Assembly: GCF_023715345.1 (NCBI RefSeq)
Contig: NZ_JAMBNY010000012.1
Location: 62,001 to 126,000, forward strand
Length of the DNA stretch: 64,000 nt
Direction of reading: 5' to 3'
From: Paenibacillus camelliae
GTDB taxonomy: Bacteria; Bacillota; Bacilli; Paenibacillales; Paenibacillaceae
The notes below the pieces were generated by a model. The model had not been told where the DNA came from, did no database searches, and saw only the letters and a program-made list of their open reading frames with translations. This document shows, piece by piece, positions 1 through 7,584 of the stretch; the stretch's first letter is position 1, and each line of letters begins with the position of its first letter. A program made the position numbers and the translations under genes.

Positions 1-33
1 ATCGATCCCTATACAGTATAGGAGGTGATTAAT

Positions 34-357
34 ATGTATTTAATTACAGCTGTGTACATCATCATTCTTATTGCTTTTATCGTACTATTAGTATTGGGTA
101 TTATTCAATGTGCGAAAAACTCGTTCAAGGCTGGACTCATCTTCTTTAGCATGATGATCTTGCTGAAGGCTTACTCTTACATCTCTCCGCAATTTATCAA
201 TCGTATGCTACAATCTCGAGCATTCGATATAAGCATAGGCTTATTCATAAGTATTCATAATCTAGTGATATTATTGGTCGAAATCAGTGCTTACGTCATA
301 CTAGTCATTGGGCTCTACAATCTGTGGAGTAGTAAAAAAGCTAATTTCCATCGTTAG
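34..357 (+). CDS. Small membrane protein, paralogue of the gene at 1537-1860
   Basis: I do not recognise the function. The 107-residue product has about three hydrophobic stretches (roughly residues 3-25, 33-50 and 68-95) and a short basic tail, so it is probably an integral membrane protein. I chose the ATG at 34 because AGGAGGTG at 20-27 lies six bases upstream; a GTG at 25 in the same frame falls inside that ribosome binding site. It resembles the protein at 1537-1860 in length, helix layout and short motifs such as SFKAGLIFF against AFREGTVFF, so the two look like a duplicated pair around the coiled-coil gene at 475-1416. Confidence 0.7.
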   Translation: MYLITAVYIIILIAFIVLLVLGIIQCAKNSFKAGLIFFSMMILLKAYSYISPQFINRMLQSRAFDISIGLFISIHNLVILLVEISAYVILVIGLYNLWSSKKANFHR

Positions 358-367
358 CACCATAAAC

Positions 368-406
368 AAAACACTCCTACAGTCGTGAGCTGTAAGGAGT
401 GCTTTG
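368..406 (+). terminator. Probable terminator after the first small membrane gene
   Basis: An imperfect hairpin pairs ACACTCCTACAG (371-382) with CTGTAAGGAGTG (390-401), one base bulged. It lies between the gene ending at 357 and the convergent gene ending at 475. The following T tract is weak. Confidence 0.4.
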
Positions 407-474
407 TTATGTACATGGATATATTGTTTCTGCATGCTCACTGCAGATCTTGAGTGAACAATTTATCTATTGTG

Positions 475-1416
475 TTACAGGCTGGCTTGCTCAATCCAAA
501 GCTTACGTTTCTCATACATCATCGTCAACTCATTTTCTTCTGCCCGTATACTAGCTTCAAGTGTATTAACGACCATCCTTACTTGATGAAGAGCATTCAA
601 TGTCTGCTGCTGAGCATCGTTGATTCTACCCTGCACAATCCAATCCGCAATTAACCCATCAAACCAGTAATCAGCCATTTTAAGTATTCCGCCTATATCT
701 ACTTGAACATCAATAGCTTGCTTCAGATCAGCAAGCTCCTTATGGAAGACTTCTAGCTGTCGATTAGCGTTATGAATATAGCTGCGCGCATCATCGATAT
801 GTTCGTGCTTAATATGAGTGCTTATTAATCCGCCGTTTGCCCACATATCCCAATTTCCCCAGTTCTCAGCTTTCTCTAAGCTATTGGAAGCATCACTTAG
901 GTGTGACATTACACTTTTCCCAGCCGATAGTGCTTCACGCAGCTCTTTAAGCAACAGACTTTTTTCTGCAATTAGCAGCTCCATCTCATCAAGCTCAAGC
1001 GCTGATTGCGGGCATGTTCTTAGCCATTCTTCCTTTTCGTGCATTAGTCGGTTGTATTCGGATTCTGCATTAGCCAATTCAGCTAATTTCAAGCCGTTCT
1101 CTTTCTGCTCTTCCTTTAACTCTGCCAGCGTTTGCTCAGCTTCCTGCAGCTTCAACGCTGCTGCCAAGGCCTCCTGACGTTCAAGCTCTAACTGCTCCTC
1201 TTTGCTGCGCAAAATAGTATGAAATAAATTCGTTAGCGACATTGTTGTTAGCTTCTCTACATCCCGCTGCTCCATATCAAGCTTCACCTTAAGCTCAATA
1301 ATTAGCGCTTCCTGCTCTCTCATGCGCTGAGCTAGCAGCTGTCGTCTGCTTTCCAACCGTGAATGCTCATGCAACCGTTCCTTTGTTTCAATCAACTGCT
1401 TAAAATCTATCGCCAT
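475..1416 (-). CDS. Coiled-coil protein of unknown function
   Basis: The predicted 313-residue soluble protein is very rich in Glu, Leu, Gln, Arg and Lys. Heptad-like coiled coils span about residues 5-135 and 205-310, separated by a Trp- and Gly-containing linker (EKAENWGNWDMWANGG, about 181-196). There is no signal peptide or membrane segment. The ATG at 1414-1416 is preferred over the in-frame TTG just before it because GGGAGGCGG lies about six bases upstream. It is convergent with the first membrane gene. Coiled-coil composition alone gives no reliable function; a structural or scaffold role is only a guess. Confidence 0.7.
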   Translation of the reverse strand: MAIDFKQLIETKERLHEHSRLESRRQLLAQRMREQEALIIELKVKLDMEQRDVEKLTTMSLTNLFHTILRSKEEQLELERQEALAAALKLQEAEQTLAELKEEQKENGLKLAELANAESEYNRLMHEKEEWLRTCPQSALELDEMELLIAEKSLLLKELREALSAGKSVMSHLSDASNSLEKAENWGNWDMWANGGLISTHIKHEHIDDARSYIHNANRQLEVFHKELADLKQAIDVQVDIGGILKMADYWFDGLIADWIVQGRINDAQQQTLNALHQVRMVVNTLEASIRAEENELTMMYEKRKLWIEQASL

Positions 1417-1536
1417 CAAGTACCGCCTCCCATTACCGAATCTTTTATGTTTAATACGTAAAATTTAATTATTGGATTCATATAGTAGAAAATAATGAAA
1501 TTTATGGTTAAAATTATATGAAAGAGGTGATTTGCT

Positions 1537-1860
1537 ATCTTTATCAATTATTTGCAATTTGCATTTCCTATTATATTATTCATCTGTTTTATTGTCGGAC
1601 TAATCTTAAGCAGCAAGCACGCTTTTCGAGAAGGCACTGTTTTTTTTCTATTATTAATAGTCGTCGAGATTATAAAATTTTTCATCTCTCTATTATCCGA
1701 ACGGATTATTATATCGGCTCAAGACTTGTTTGGAATAAGTGGGGGGCAGCTTATTAGTATCATACACACTATGCTGACAGCTATAGAGCTCATTGCCTTT
1801 ATTACCTTAATTCAAGGACTTTACCGCCTATGGAGAAAGAAGGAGAGCAATCCAGCATGA
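1537..1860 (+). CDS. Small membrane protein, paralogue of the gene at 34-357; start codon uncertain
   Basis: A 102- to 107-residue hydrophobic protein with about three membrane segments and a basic tail ending RLWRKKESNPA, similar to the protein at 34-357. The first conventional start in frame is TTG at 1552, but it sits more than 20 bases from the ribosome binding site AGAGGTG (1523-1529). An in-frame ATC at 1537 has ideal spacing and gives an N terminus the same length as the paralogue. The frame is closed by a TGA at 1528-1530, so the protein cannot start further upstream. Either a rare ATC start or a damaged start codon is possible. Function unknown. Confidence 0.5.
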   Translation: MFINYLQFAFPIILFICFIVGLILSSKHAFREGTVFFLLLIVVEIIKFFISLLSERIIISAQDLFGISGGQLISIIHTMLTAIELIAFITLIQGLYRLWRKKESNPA

Positions 1861-2002
1861 TTGTTCTCTTTTACTTACATCTATTATATGATAACTAATT
1901 GTAACGTCTAATTTTTGCTGTAAGATAATGGTAGACTACTGCAGCTCCAGTGAGAAGCTAAAGAGCTATATAAAAATATAGCAACCTAAAAGGAGTAACT
2001 TA

Positions 2003-2566
2003 ATGAGAAAAGCAAAACTCATTTTATGTGTTACCATTTTGTTTTCCATGCTTACGGGTTGTAGCACGAAAGATGAATCGAATAACTATTCGAACGTTCA
2101 GTTAATCCTTTCGAATGAAAATAATTTCCGATTAGAATTATTAGAGATTATCCACGAATATAGAGTCATCTTACAGTTCATTGTCGATGATCAAGAGCGA
2201 GAAAACATCGAGTATTTGGAAGGGCGTATAGATGGATTTCTAAGTCGCAATAATCAGACCATCTATAGCACACTAAATCAAGATAATATTAATAAGACGA
2301 CTTTAGATGCTATCGTGCGAGACGAATTGCAAAAACCTTTATCCAGATTTATTAGTTTAATGTTTAATTCGTTAACTGAGATTAAGAATATCGGTATTGA
2401 TAAGCTAGACGATTCTTACATTAAATATTATGACTCCGTACTCAGTCTATTAGAGGTATTCGACCATGCTCCTTCTAATCTATTTACAGATGAAAACTCC
2501 TCGAAATCGAAAGAAATACTAACTGCGATTCATTCAATCATTGAAAGGTATGAGGGTAATCACTAG
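2003..2566 (+). CDS. Putative lipoprotein
   Basis: A 187-residue protein whose N terminus is a lipoprotein signal peptide: a basic start (MRKAK), a hydrophobic core, then the lipobox LTGC with the Cys at residue 20. The mature part is hydrophilic and mostly helical, with many Asn, Glu and Ile residues. It should be anchored to the outer face of the cytoplasmic membrane. AAAAGGAGTAAC lies just upstream of the ATG and a good hairpin follows the stop. I see no recognisable domain; the function is unknown. Confidence 0.72.
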   Translation: MRKAKLILCVTILFSMLTGCSTKDESNNYSNVQLILSNENNFRLELLEIIHEYRVILQFIVDDQERENIEYLEGRIDGFLSRNNQTIYSTLNQDNINKTTLDAIVRDELQKPLSRFISLMFNSLTEIKNIGIDKLDDSYIKYYDSVLSLLEVFDHAPSNLFTDENSSKSKEILTAIHSIIERYEGNH

Positions 2567-2586
2567 TAATCACAAACTAAGCAAAT

Positions 2587-2632
2587 AAGGCGAGGACAAC
2601 AAATGTGATTTGTTGCCTCGCCTTGTCTCCGC
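2587..2632 (+). terminator. Rho-independent terminator of the lipoprotein gene
   Basis: AAGGCGAGG-CAACAAAT (2587-2604, one bulged A) pairs with ATTTGTTGCCTCGCCTT (2608-2624), a long GC-rich stem with a three-base loop, about 20 bases after the lipoprotein stop codon. Confidence 0.75.
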
Positions 2633-2638
2633 TTATAT

Positions 2639-2757
2639 TTATACCAAAACCGTGAGCAGCTCTCTCCCTACTTCAACAGAATCGCTCTTTAAGATCTTCA
2701 CATCTGCGTATTGTTCTGAATTCGTACATCCACGTAAACTATAAGTTCAGTTGTTTC
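2639..2757 (-). pseudogene. Possible remnant of the C-terminal end of a gene
   Basis: On the minus strand two adjoining frames read like protein. The first is about 20 residues containing ELIVYVDVRIQNNT; the second, after a shift, contains YADVKILKSDSVEVGREL and ends in TAA at 2639-2641. No start codon or ribosome binding site joins them. The composition looks like coding sequence broken by a frameshift, but the fragment is short and the parent family is not recognised. Confidence 0.25.
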
Positions 2758-2770
2758 ACTATATTGCTCT

Positions 2771-3061
2771 CTATACGATGTCGTGTGCTTTCATTTTGAG
2801 CAGCTCTTTTTCTTGTTTGTTTTTAAATGCTTTTCTCCCTTGTACCCATTGTCCTAAAAGAAAGGCAAGTCCAACAGCTATAATTAGTATTTGTGCTAAA
2901 ACGTTATTATTCGTTGTGAAAAGTAGCGTCCCTCTCCAAATGACAAAAGCAGCAGGTAGTAATGCACCCCAAAATATATGATGACGGCTAGCTAAAAAAT
3001 ATTGCCCCCCTAAACAAGCTGCAATAATAAATACATCTGCTATATCTCCAAATCCAAACAT
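2771..3061 (-). CDS. Small membrane protein coupled to the DUF2089-like gene
   Basis: A 96-residue protein with three or four hydrophobic segments (about residues 5-20, 30-47 and 55-72) and a charged C-terminal tail rich in Lys and Glu. Its start overlaps the stop of the upstream gene at 3061-3360 by one base (TAATG), so translation is probably coupled. The pairing with a small helix-turn-helix protein suggests a regulator and its membrane partner. The function is unknown. Confidence 0.65.
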   Translation of the reverse strand: MFGFGDIADVFIIAACLGGQYFLASRHHIFWGALLPAAFVIWRGTLLFTTNNNVLAQILIIAVGLAFLLGQWVQGRKAFKNKQEKELLKMKAHDIV

Positions 3062-3360
3062 TAATTTTCATTCCTTTCTTTTTTATATTTCTCAATAATT
3101 AATTTTGCTTCTTCTAATTCAATTCGATCATCAATAACAAGCTGTTTTACAAACTGAATAAAGTCTTCATTTTCCGTTTCGTCATTTAATTTGATTTTTT
3201 CAATTAAACGATCAAGCTTGATTCTCACAGTTGGATAAGACACTTCGTAAAGCTTTGCAACTTCCTTTAATGAGCCTGAATGAATGACAAATTTTTTGAT
3301 AAACTCTATATCCTCTTTTTCTAATGCATAAATCCAACTAGGAATATCTTTACTTTCCAT
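3061..3360 (-). CDS. DUF2089-like helix-turn-helix protein
   Basis: This 99-residue protein matches my recollection of the short DUF2089 family of Bacillota. It has an N-terminal segment IEFIKKFVIHSGSLKEVAK, then a helix-turn-helix (about residues 30-57) with SYPTVRIKLDRLIEKI, then an acidic helical tail. It lacks the N-terminal zinc ribbon seen in longer members. GGAGGTGA lies directly upstream of the ATG. It is the first gene of a two-gene unit with the membrane protein at 2771. I infer a DNA-binding transcriptional role; the target is not visible. Confidence 0.65.
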   Translation of the reverse strand: MESKDIPSWIYALEKEDIEFIKKFVIHSGSLKEVAKLYEVSYPTVRIKLDRLIEKIKLNDETENEDFIQFVKQLVIDDRIELEEAKLIIEKYKKERNEN

Positions 3361-3484
3361 TCCTTCACCTCCACCTCACATTAATTAAATTTATTTATAT
3401 TTTAATTTATAGTTAAATAAAAATCAAGTTTATTTTAATTTTATTAATCTTTTCATTTTTTATTGATAGTTATTAGAAGACCAC

Positions 3485-3515
3485 AAAAGGACGATATTGA
3501 CCGATCGTCCCTTTT
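3485..3515. terminator. Short hairpin flanked by A and T runs
   Basis: AAAAGGACGAT (3485-3495) pairs with ATCGTCC then CTTTT (3504-3515). It lies directly after the stop of the HAD fragment on the minus strand and may be its old terminator. Confidence 0.45.
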
Positions 3516-3651
3516 AATGAGAGCTACACGTACGAGTAGTGACCTTCCCCAATATATTTTCGACTAGTCTTTCCAAAAAGTAAGCATCTGTTCCTTCTCT
3601 TACAATCCTATTCGTTTGAAACAGCGTATCGTCCAAATCAATTATGTACAA
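3514..3651 (-). pseudogene. Truncated HAD-superfamily hydrolase fragment
   Basis: A 45-codon frame on the minus strand, opening at TTG 3649-3651, encodes YIIDLDDTLFQTNRIV followed by a helical stretch ending at TAA. DLDDTLFQT is motif I of the HAD phosphatase family, including the nucleophile and acid Asp residues. Motifs II-IV and the rest of the Rossmann domain are absent, so it cannot be a complete enzyme. There is no clear ribosome binding site. It is best read as the surviving 5' end of a decayed hydrolase gene in the 417-base gap between 3361 and 3777. Confidence 0.5.
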
Positions 3652-3677
3652 GCATCGTTATTCAACTATAATGACTT

Positions 3678-3727
3678 AAAACAAAAGCAAGGCACAGAGC
3701 GCAATTTCAGCCTCCATGCCTTGCTTC
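3678..3727 (-). terminator. Terminator of the sugar-catabolism operon
   Basis: On the minus strand AAGCAAGGCA (3717-3726) pairs with TGCCTTGCTT (3685-3694), followed by TTGTTTT. It lies about 50 bases after the stop of the last isomerase gene (3778) and so closes the minus-strand operon. Confidence 0.75.
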
Positions 3728-3777
3728 CAAACAGATTGTCTAGTTTAAGAGAACAAGCTTTAACTTTATCAACCAAC

Positions 3778-4674
3778 CTACGTTGTACGGTATGACTTCA
3801 GGAATTTGACCGCTAGCGCAATATCCGCTTCAGGATTCGTGCCTACCTCTCGTTCTATCGTCAAATAGCCCTTGTAGCCAATATCATTTAACGCTTGTAA
3901 ATAGTCGTTCCATTGTACTTTGCCTTCTCCAAGCGGTACTTCACGGAAGGATGGACCGCTCGTTGCCATCTCGGCAATTTTGTCGTGGTCTAATTCTGAT
4001 TCGTAGCCATATTCACCGTAAACTTCTCTAGGGTCGACTTCAGCAGCCAGCTTAATGCCATCCTTAGCATGCGTATGAACGATATAATCCTTCAGCGTAT
4101 ATACCCCCTGCACCGGATCATCACCTGTAACCATGACCATATTGGCGGGATCGAAATTAACCGCGACTCCCTTCGAGCCAAGGCCATCTAAAAATGATTT
4201 CAGCTGTACTGCTCTTTCTGGACCTGTTTCTATCGCAAAATAAGCACCTAATCCGCTGGCATAGCTGCTTAATTCCTCACAAGCCTCATGCATCGTCGCA
4301 TAAATTCTACTATTCTTATCCTCTGGCACGATTCCGATATGCGTAGTTACAATGTTCGTGCCAAGCTCCAATCCGAGCTCCATAATCCGTTTGGACTTTT
4401 CAATTTTTTCTTTATTTTGAGCAGGGTCCTGAAAGCCATGACCACCAAGATCGCCTACCAAAGCAGAGATTTCTAGACCTAAGGATGAGATGTAATCCTT
4501 CCATTCCTTGCGCGCGGCTGCTGATAGGTTCGCAGGATCGAACTCTCCCTTTACTGCATAAATTTGCACTCCATCTGCACCCAATTGCTTTGCCTTGAGC
4601 AGCCCTTGCTTCACTCCAACACCAAAGCTGTCAACAATAACACCAATTTTATTAGTCATGATTGGCCTTGTCAT
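3778..4674 (-). CDS. Sugar phosphate isomerase/epimerase-like TIM-barrel protein
   Basis: About 298 residues from the chosen ATG (MTRPIMTNKIGV), which follows AAGGAGTG. Typical features of the AP-endonuclease-2 / xylose-isomerase-like TIM barrel are visible: GADGVQIYAVKGEF near the N terminus, TTHIGIVPED mid-protein, FAIETGPE, VNFDPANMVM, VHTHAKDG, and GYLTIEREVG near the C terminus. These supply the His, Glu and Asp metal ligands of the family. It is the last gene of the operon and follows a second barrel of the same superfamily. I infer an isomerisation or epimerisation of a sugar or keto-sugar intermediate; the exact substrate is unknown. Confidence 0.8.
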   Translation of the reverse strand: MTRPIMTNKIGVIVDSFGVGVKQGLLKAKQLGADGVQIYAVKGEFDPANLSAAARKEWKDYISSLGLEISALVGDLGGHGFQDPAQNKEKIEKSKRIMELGLELGTNIVTTHIGIVPEDKNSRIYATMHEACEELSSYASGLGAYFAIETGPERAVQLKSFLDGLGSKGVAVNFDPANMVMVTGDDPVQGVYTLKDYIVHTHAKDGIKLAAEVDPREVYGEYGYESELDHDKIAEMATSGPSFREVPLGEGKVQWNDYLQALNDIGYKGYLTIEREVGTNPEADIALAVKFLKSYRTT

Positions 4675-4702
4675 CGTATTCTCACACTCCTTAATTTTCA
4701 GA

Positions 4703-5560
4703 TTAAAGCTCATCCCACATCCGTTTCACATAATCGAAGCCAAGCTTTGTACCTAGCTTGCATTCTTCCATTCCTTCAAACTCTATAGATATATAACCGT
4801 CATAGCCACTACGCTTAACGATCTCAACAATGCTTGGCATATCTATATCACCTTGCCCAACGATAGCGCCTCTGAGCCATCTTCCACCCGAGGAGCTGAA
4901 CCAGCCTGCACCAGGCTTGATTCGTGCTGAGCGAACATAGAAGTCTTTAAAGTGCACCATCGAAGCAAGATGAATATTGTTAGCAACCGCGATCACAGGA
5001 TCCTCATCGGCACATAGGAAATTACCGATATCAAGCGTCGTACGGAAATTGTCACGTGCCACTGCACCAACAATTGCTTGCACTCGCTCACTATGCTGAA
5101 CAAAAAATCCATGGTTCTCAATACTCGTTGTAATTCCGTAAGCTGCAGCATAATCAGCGATCTGGCGGCATGCATCAACGAGTCCTGGCAGCTCTTCTAA
5201 AAAATTGCCGATCGATAGGTCATCACTTTTCGCTACATCATGACGCATACGCTTAATACCGAGCGTTGCGCACACATCAACCTCTCGCTTAACTCTTGCA
5301 ATCTCCTGCTCTCTTTCCTCTTCATCTAGGCCAGAAAAGTTAGCACCAATGGCGTAATTAGACAGCTCTAACCCTGCATTGTTTGCTGTTTGCTTGATGA
5401 CTTCGATCAGCTCAGCCTGCTCAACAAGGTTATATCCAATCGGGACGATCTCTGCATGCTCTGCACCAAGCTCCGCAATCGTTTCAATAACTCCTTCTAG
5501 CGTAAGCTCACCTGACTTGTAAGCGCCATGAAGGCTGTACGTGCTTATTCCTAGCTTCAT
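4703..5560 (-). CDS. Sugar phosphate isomerase/epimerase-like TIM-barrel protein
   Basis: About 285 residues. I start at the ATG giving MKLGISTYSLHGAY because GAGGAGG lies upstream; the longer frame runs into the preceding gene. Family signs are GAEHAEIVPIG, TSIENHGFFVQ, TTLDIGNFLCADED, MVHFKDFYV and GYISIEFEGMEE, which carry the Glu/Asp/His metal site of the xylose-isomerase-like barrel. It starts inside the tail region of the dehydrogenase gene at 5557-6438, so the genes are co-transcribed. Together with the barrel at 3778 and the two Gfo/Idh proteins it resembles inositol- or keto-sugar-interconverting sets. The substrate is not determined. Confidence 0.8.
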   Translation of the reverse strand: MKLGISTYSLHGAYKSGELTLEGVIETIAELGAEHAEIVPIGYNLVEQAELIEVIKQTANNAGLELSNYAIGANFSGLDEEEREQEIARVKREVDVCATLGIKRMRHDVAKSDDLSIGNFLEELPGLVDACRQIADYAAAYGITTSIENHGFFVQHSERVQAIVGAVARDNFRTTLDIGNFLCADEDPVIAVANNIHLASMVHFKDFYVRSARIKPGAGWFSSSGGRWLRGAIVGQGDIDMPSIVEIVKRSGYDGYISIEFEGMEECKLGTKLGFDYVKRMWDEL

Positions 5561-6438
5561 TGTTCGCTCGCCTCCTCTACCGGACTTGCTATCTCGATCC
5601 ACTCATCGCGATGTGCAAGAGCGGTTTGACCTGCCTCGATAAGCGCAATGACTGCCAACGTCTCCTCTGGCTGTACCGGCGGCTTGCCATTCTCGAAGAA
5701 TTTTAATATAGCATCCATCAGCTGCTCAAACATGTTCGAGCATTGAGCAATAAGGCTTCCTTCACCGTTACTCCGTTGAATAATAGCCTGAAACGGTGCG
5801 CTTTTCATCTGAAGATATGAGGCCTGCCGCCCATCCGGCAGCTCTACAATGAGAAGGCGTCCATTTTCAGTCGATAGACTCTTTATTCGTTTATAGGTCG
5901 TTCCCATCAAGGTTACGATCATTTCAAACTGATGAACAGCATAATTCTCATATCTACCTGGTCCAGCTACGGCTAAGTATTCAATAGCATCCGCTTCGAT
6001 TCTCGCCGCATGATCTTGAATTTCAAGCGCATAGCGTAGTGCTGATGTTGAGAATAGCGGTGTATTCCCTTCCTTCGCGTGCTTGAATATACGCTGTGCA
6101 GTCGCTAGATCAGGTGCAAACGTCTTATCCATATAGACGGGCTTGCCAGATTGTAGAGGGAGCTGAGCAAGACGTTCATGATGCTCCGGATGGTCAGGCG
6201 ATAGGATGATGATTGCATCAGATCGCTCGATCAGCTCCTCAATCGTCGCTACTTGCTGCACGCCTTGTTCGATGCACCACTGTTCCGATGTCATACCGTT
6301 AGGCTTGTCGATTTCTGCCCATGCGTAGGCAACCTCCCATTCTAGCCCAAGCTGCTTAGCCCGCTCGGCAATCCATGCTGGATAGTTGTTAGCATGCCAT
6401 TCATCTAGATAGTAATCTATGAAGCCTATCTTTTTCAT
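5557..6438 (-). CDS. Divergent Gfo/Idh/MocA-type oxidoreductase
   Basis: The 293-residue product has an N-terminal Rossmann-like half (MKKIGFIDYYLDEWHANNYP, then DAIIILSPDHPEHHERL and GKPVYMDKTFAPD) and a C-terminal alpha/beta half, as in Gfo/Idh/MocA proteins. GKPVYMDKTFA takes the place of the usual GKHVLCEKP, keeping the Lys. The glycine-rich nucleotide loop is not canonical, so cofactor use is less certain than in its neighbour. It overlaps the next gene's coding start slightly and the upstream gene by four bases (ATGA), showing tight coupling. I infer an NAD(P)-dependent oxidation of a sugar or cyclitol. Confidence 0.7.
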   Translation of the reverse strand: MKKIGFIDYYLDEWHANNYPAWIAERAKQLGLEWEVAYAWAEIDKPNGMTSEQWCIEQGVQQVATIEELIERSDAIIILSPDHPEHHERLAQLPLQSGKPVYMDKTFAPDLATAQRIFKHAKEGNTPLFSTSALRYALEIQDHAARIEADAIEYLAVAGPGRYENYAVHQFEMIVTLMGTTYKRIKSLSTENGRLLIVELPDGRQASYLQMKSAPFQAIIQRSNGEGSLIAQCSNMFEQLMDAILKFFENGKPPVQPEETLAVIALIEAGQTALAHRDEWIEIASPVEEASEQ

Positions 6439-7496
6439 AGAGTAACCTCTTTTCCGATAGCAGCGGACTCGTAGAGAGCATCCATCACTTGAGTTGTCAC
6501 CAACGTATGATCGATATTGGCACGATTTTTCTCCATCGATTGAATCGACTCTAGAAAAGCTTTAACCTCAGCTGCGAACATATCCTCATGTGTAAAGCTT
6601 GCCGCTGTCTCATATAGCATGCCATTTTTACTTGTATATAACGTAAATTCACCGCCATATTGCAGCTTGATTCCAGCCTTACTTCCTAAAAATTCTACAA
6701 ACATCGCCTTCTCGCCAATGTTCTGTGCCCAAGCTCCGTTCATACTAATCGTTGGACCCGACGTGCGGATTAGCCCCGTAATGAAATCCTCAACATCAAA
6801 CGTTCCGTCTAGCAATGGTGGGCCTGCCCACATGCTCGTAAAAGCATACTCTTTAATATTGCGCCCTAGCTCACCATAAGCTGCACCTGACACGGTATGT
6901 GCCTTAATGTCATTACCTAGAATATAGAAGATAAGATCAAGGAAATGCACGCCCCAATCGATTAGTACGCCGCCGCCTGATTTCTCCTTCATTGTAAATG
7001 GGCCGCCTAATCCTGGAATTGAGCGATGTGAACGGAAGGAGCAATACACATGATAGAGATTGCCAAGCTCACCAGCATCTATAAGCTCTTTAATTTTGTT
7101 GACCGCTGTATTGAAGCGATTAACGACTCCAATGTTAAGAATTTTGTTGTTACGGTCTGCTGCCAGCTTCATCTCAGTTGCTTCCGCATAGGATAACGCA
7201 GCTGGCTTTTCGCAAAGCACGTGCTTACCCGCATTCAACGCTGCAATCGTAATAGGAGCATGCGAAGCATTCGGTGTACATACGGAGATCGCATCGATTT
7301 CCGGATCAGCCAGCACCTTCGCCAAATCAGAGGTCGGATGAGGGACGCCATATTCAGCAGCTAGCTCCTCTGCTCTCTCAATGACGTCATCTACCAAGTA
7401 TTTAATGTCAGCTAAGCCGCTTTTCACATATGATGGTACGTGCTGCGTACGTGCAATTTGCCCACAACCGATAACTGCTACCTTTAATTTTTTCAT
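6435..7496 (-). CDS. Gfo/Idh/MocA family NAD(P)-dependent oxidoreductase
   Basis: A full-length 353-residue member. The N terminus KVAVIGCGQIARTQHVP is the dinucleotide-binding GxGxxA fold, followed by ISVCTPNASHAP and GKHVLCEKPAAL (about residues 90-103), the signature with the conserved Lys. The GGGVLIDWGVHFLDL stretch carries the catalytic-region Asp and His. AGGAGGC lies about nine bases upstream of the ATG. Members oxidise or reduce sugars, sugar acids or inositols. Here it is cotranscribed with a second, divergent dehydrogenase and two TIM-barrel isomerases. An 88-base gap separates it from the kinase gene upstream. Confidence 0.88.
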   Translation of the reverse strand: MKKLKVAVIGCGQIARTQHVPSYVKSGLADIKYLVDDVIERAEELAAEYGVPHPTSDLAKVLADPEIDAISVCTPNASHAPITIAALNAGKHVLCEKPAALSYAEATEMKLAADRNNKILNIGVVNRFNTAVNKIKELIDAGELGNLYHVYCSFRSHRSIPGLGGPFTMKEKSGGGVLIDWGVHFLDLIFYILGNDIKAHTVSGAAYGELGRNIKEYAFTSMWAGPPLLDGTFDVEDFITGLIRTSGPTISMNGAWAQNIGEKAMFVEFLGSKAGIKLQYGGEFTLYTSKNGMLYETAASFTHEDMFAAEVKAFLESIQSMEKNRANIDHTLVTTQVMDALYESAAIGKEVTL

Positions 7497-7584
7497 TTTT
7501 GCCAGCCTCCTGAGCTTGATTTAGCTTTGTATAAAATTCGCTTATTACAATTGCACATTCTCATTTATATCAATTTATCGCTTT

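Noticed and set aside
818-1177. 119-codon open frame opposite the coiled-coil gene
   Set aside because: Ser/Ala/Cys-rich product typical of the antisense of Glu/Leu/Ala-rich coiled-coil codons; no ribosome binding site.
1518-1757. Frame starting ATG at 1518 over the second small membrane gene
   Set aside because: The AGAGGTG site lies inside it rather than before it, and its product lacks the similarity to the paralogue at 34-357 that the other frame has.
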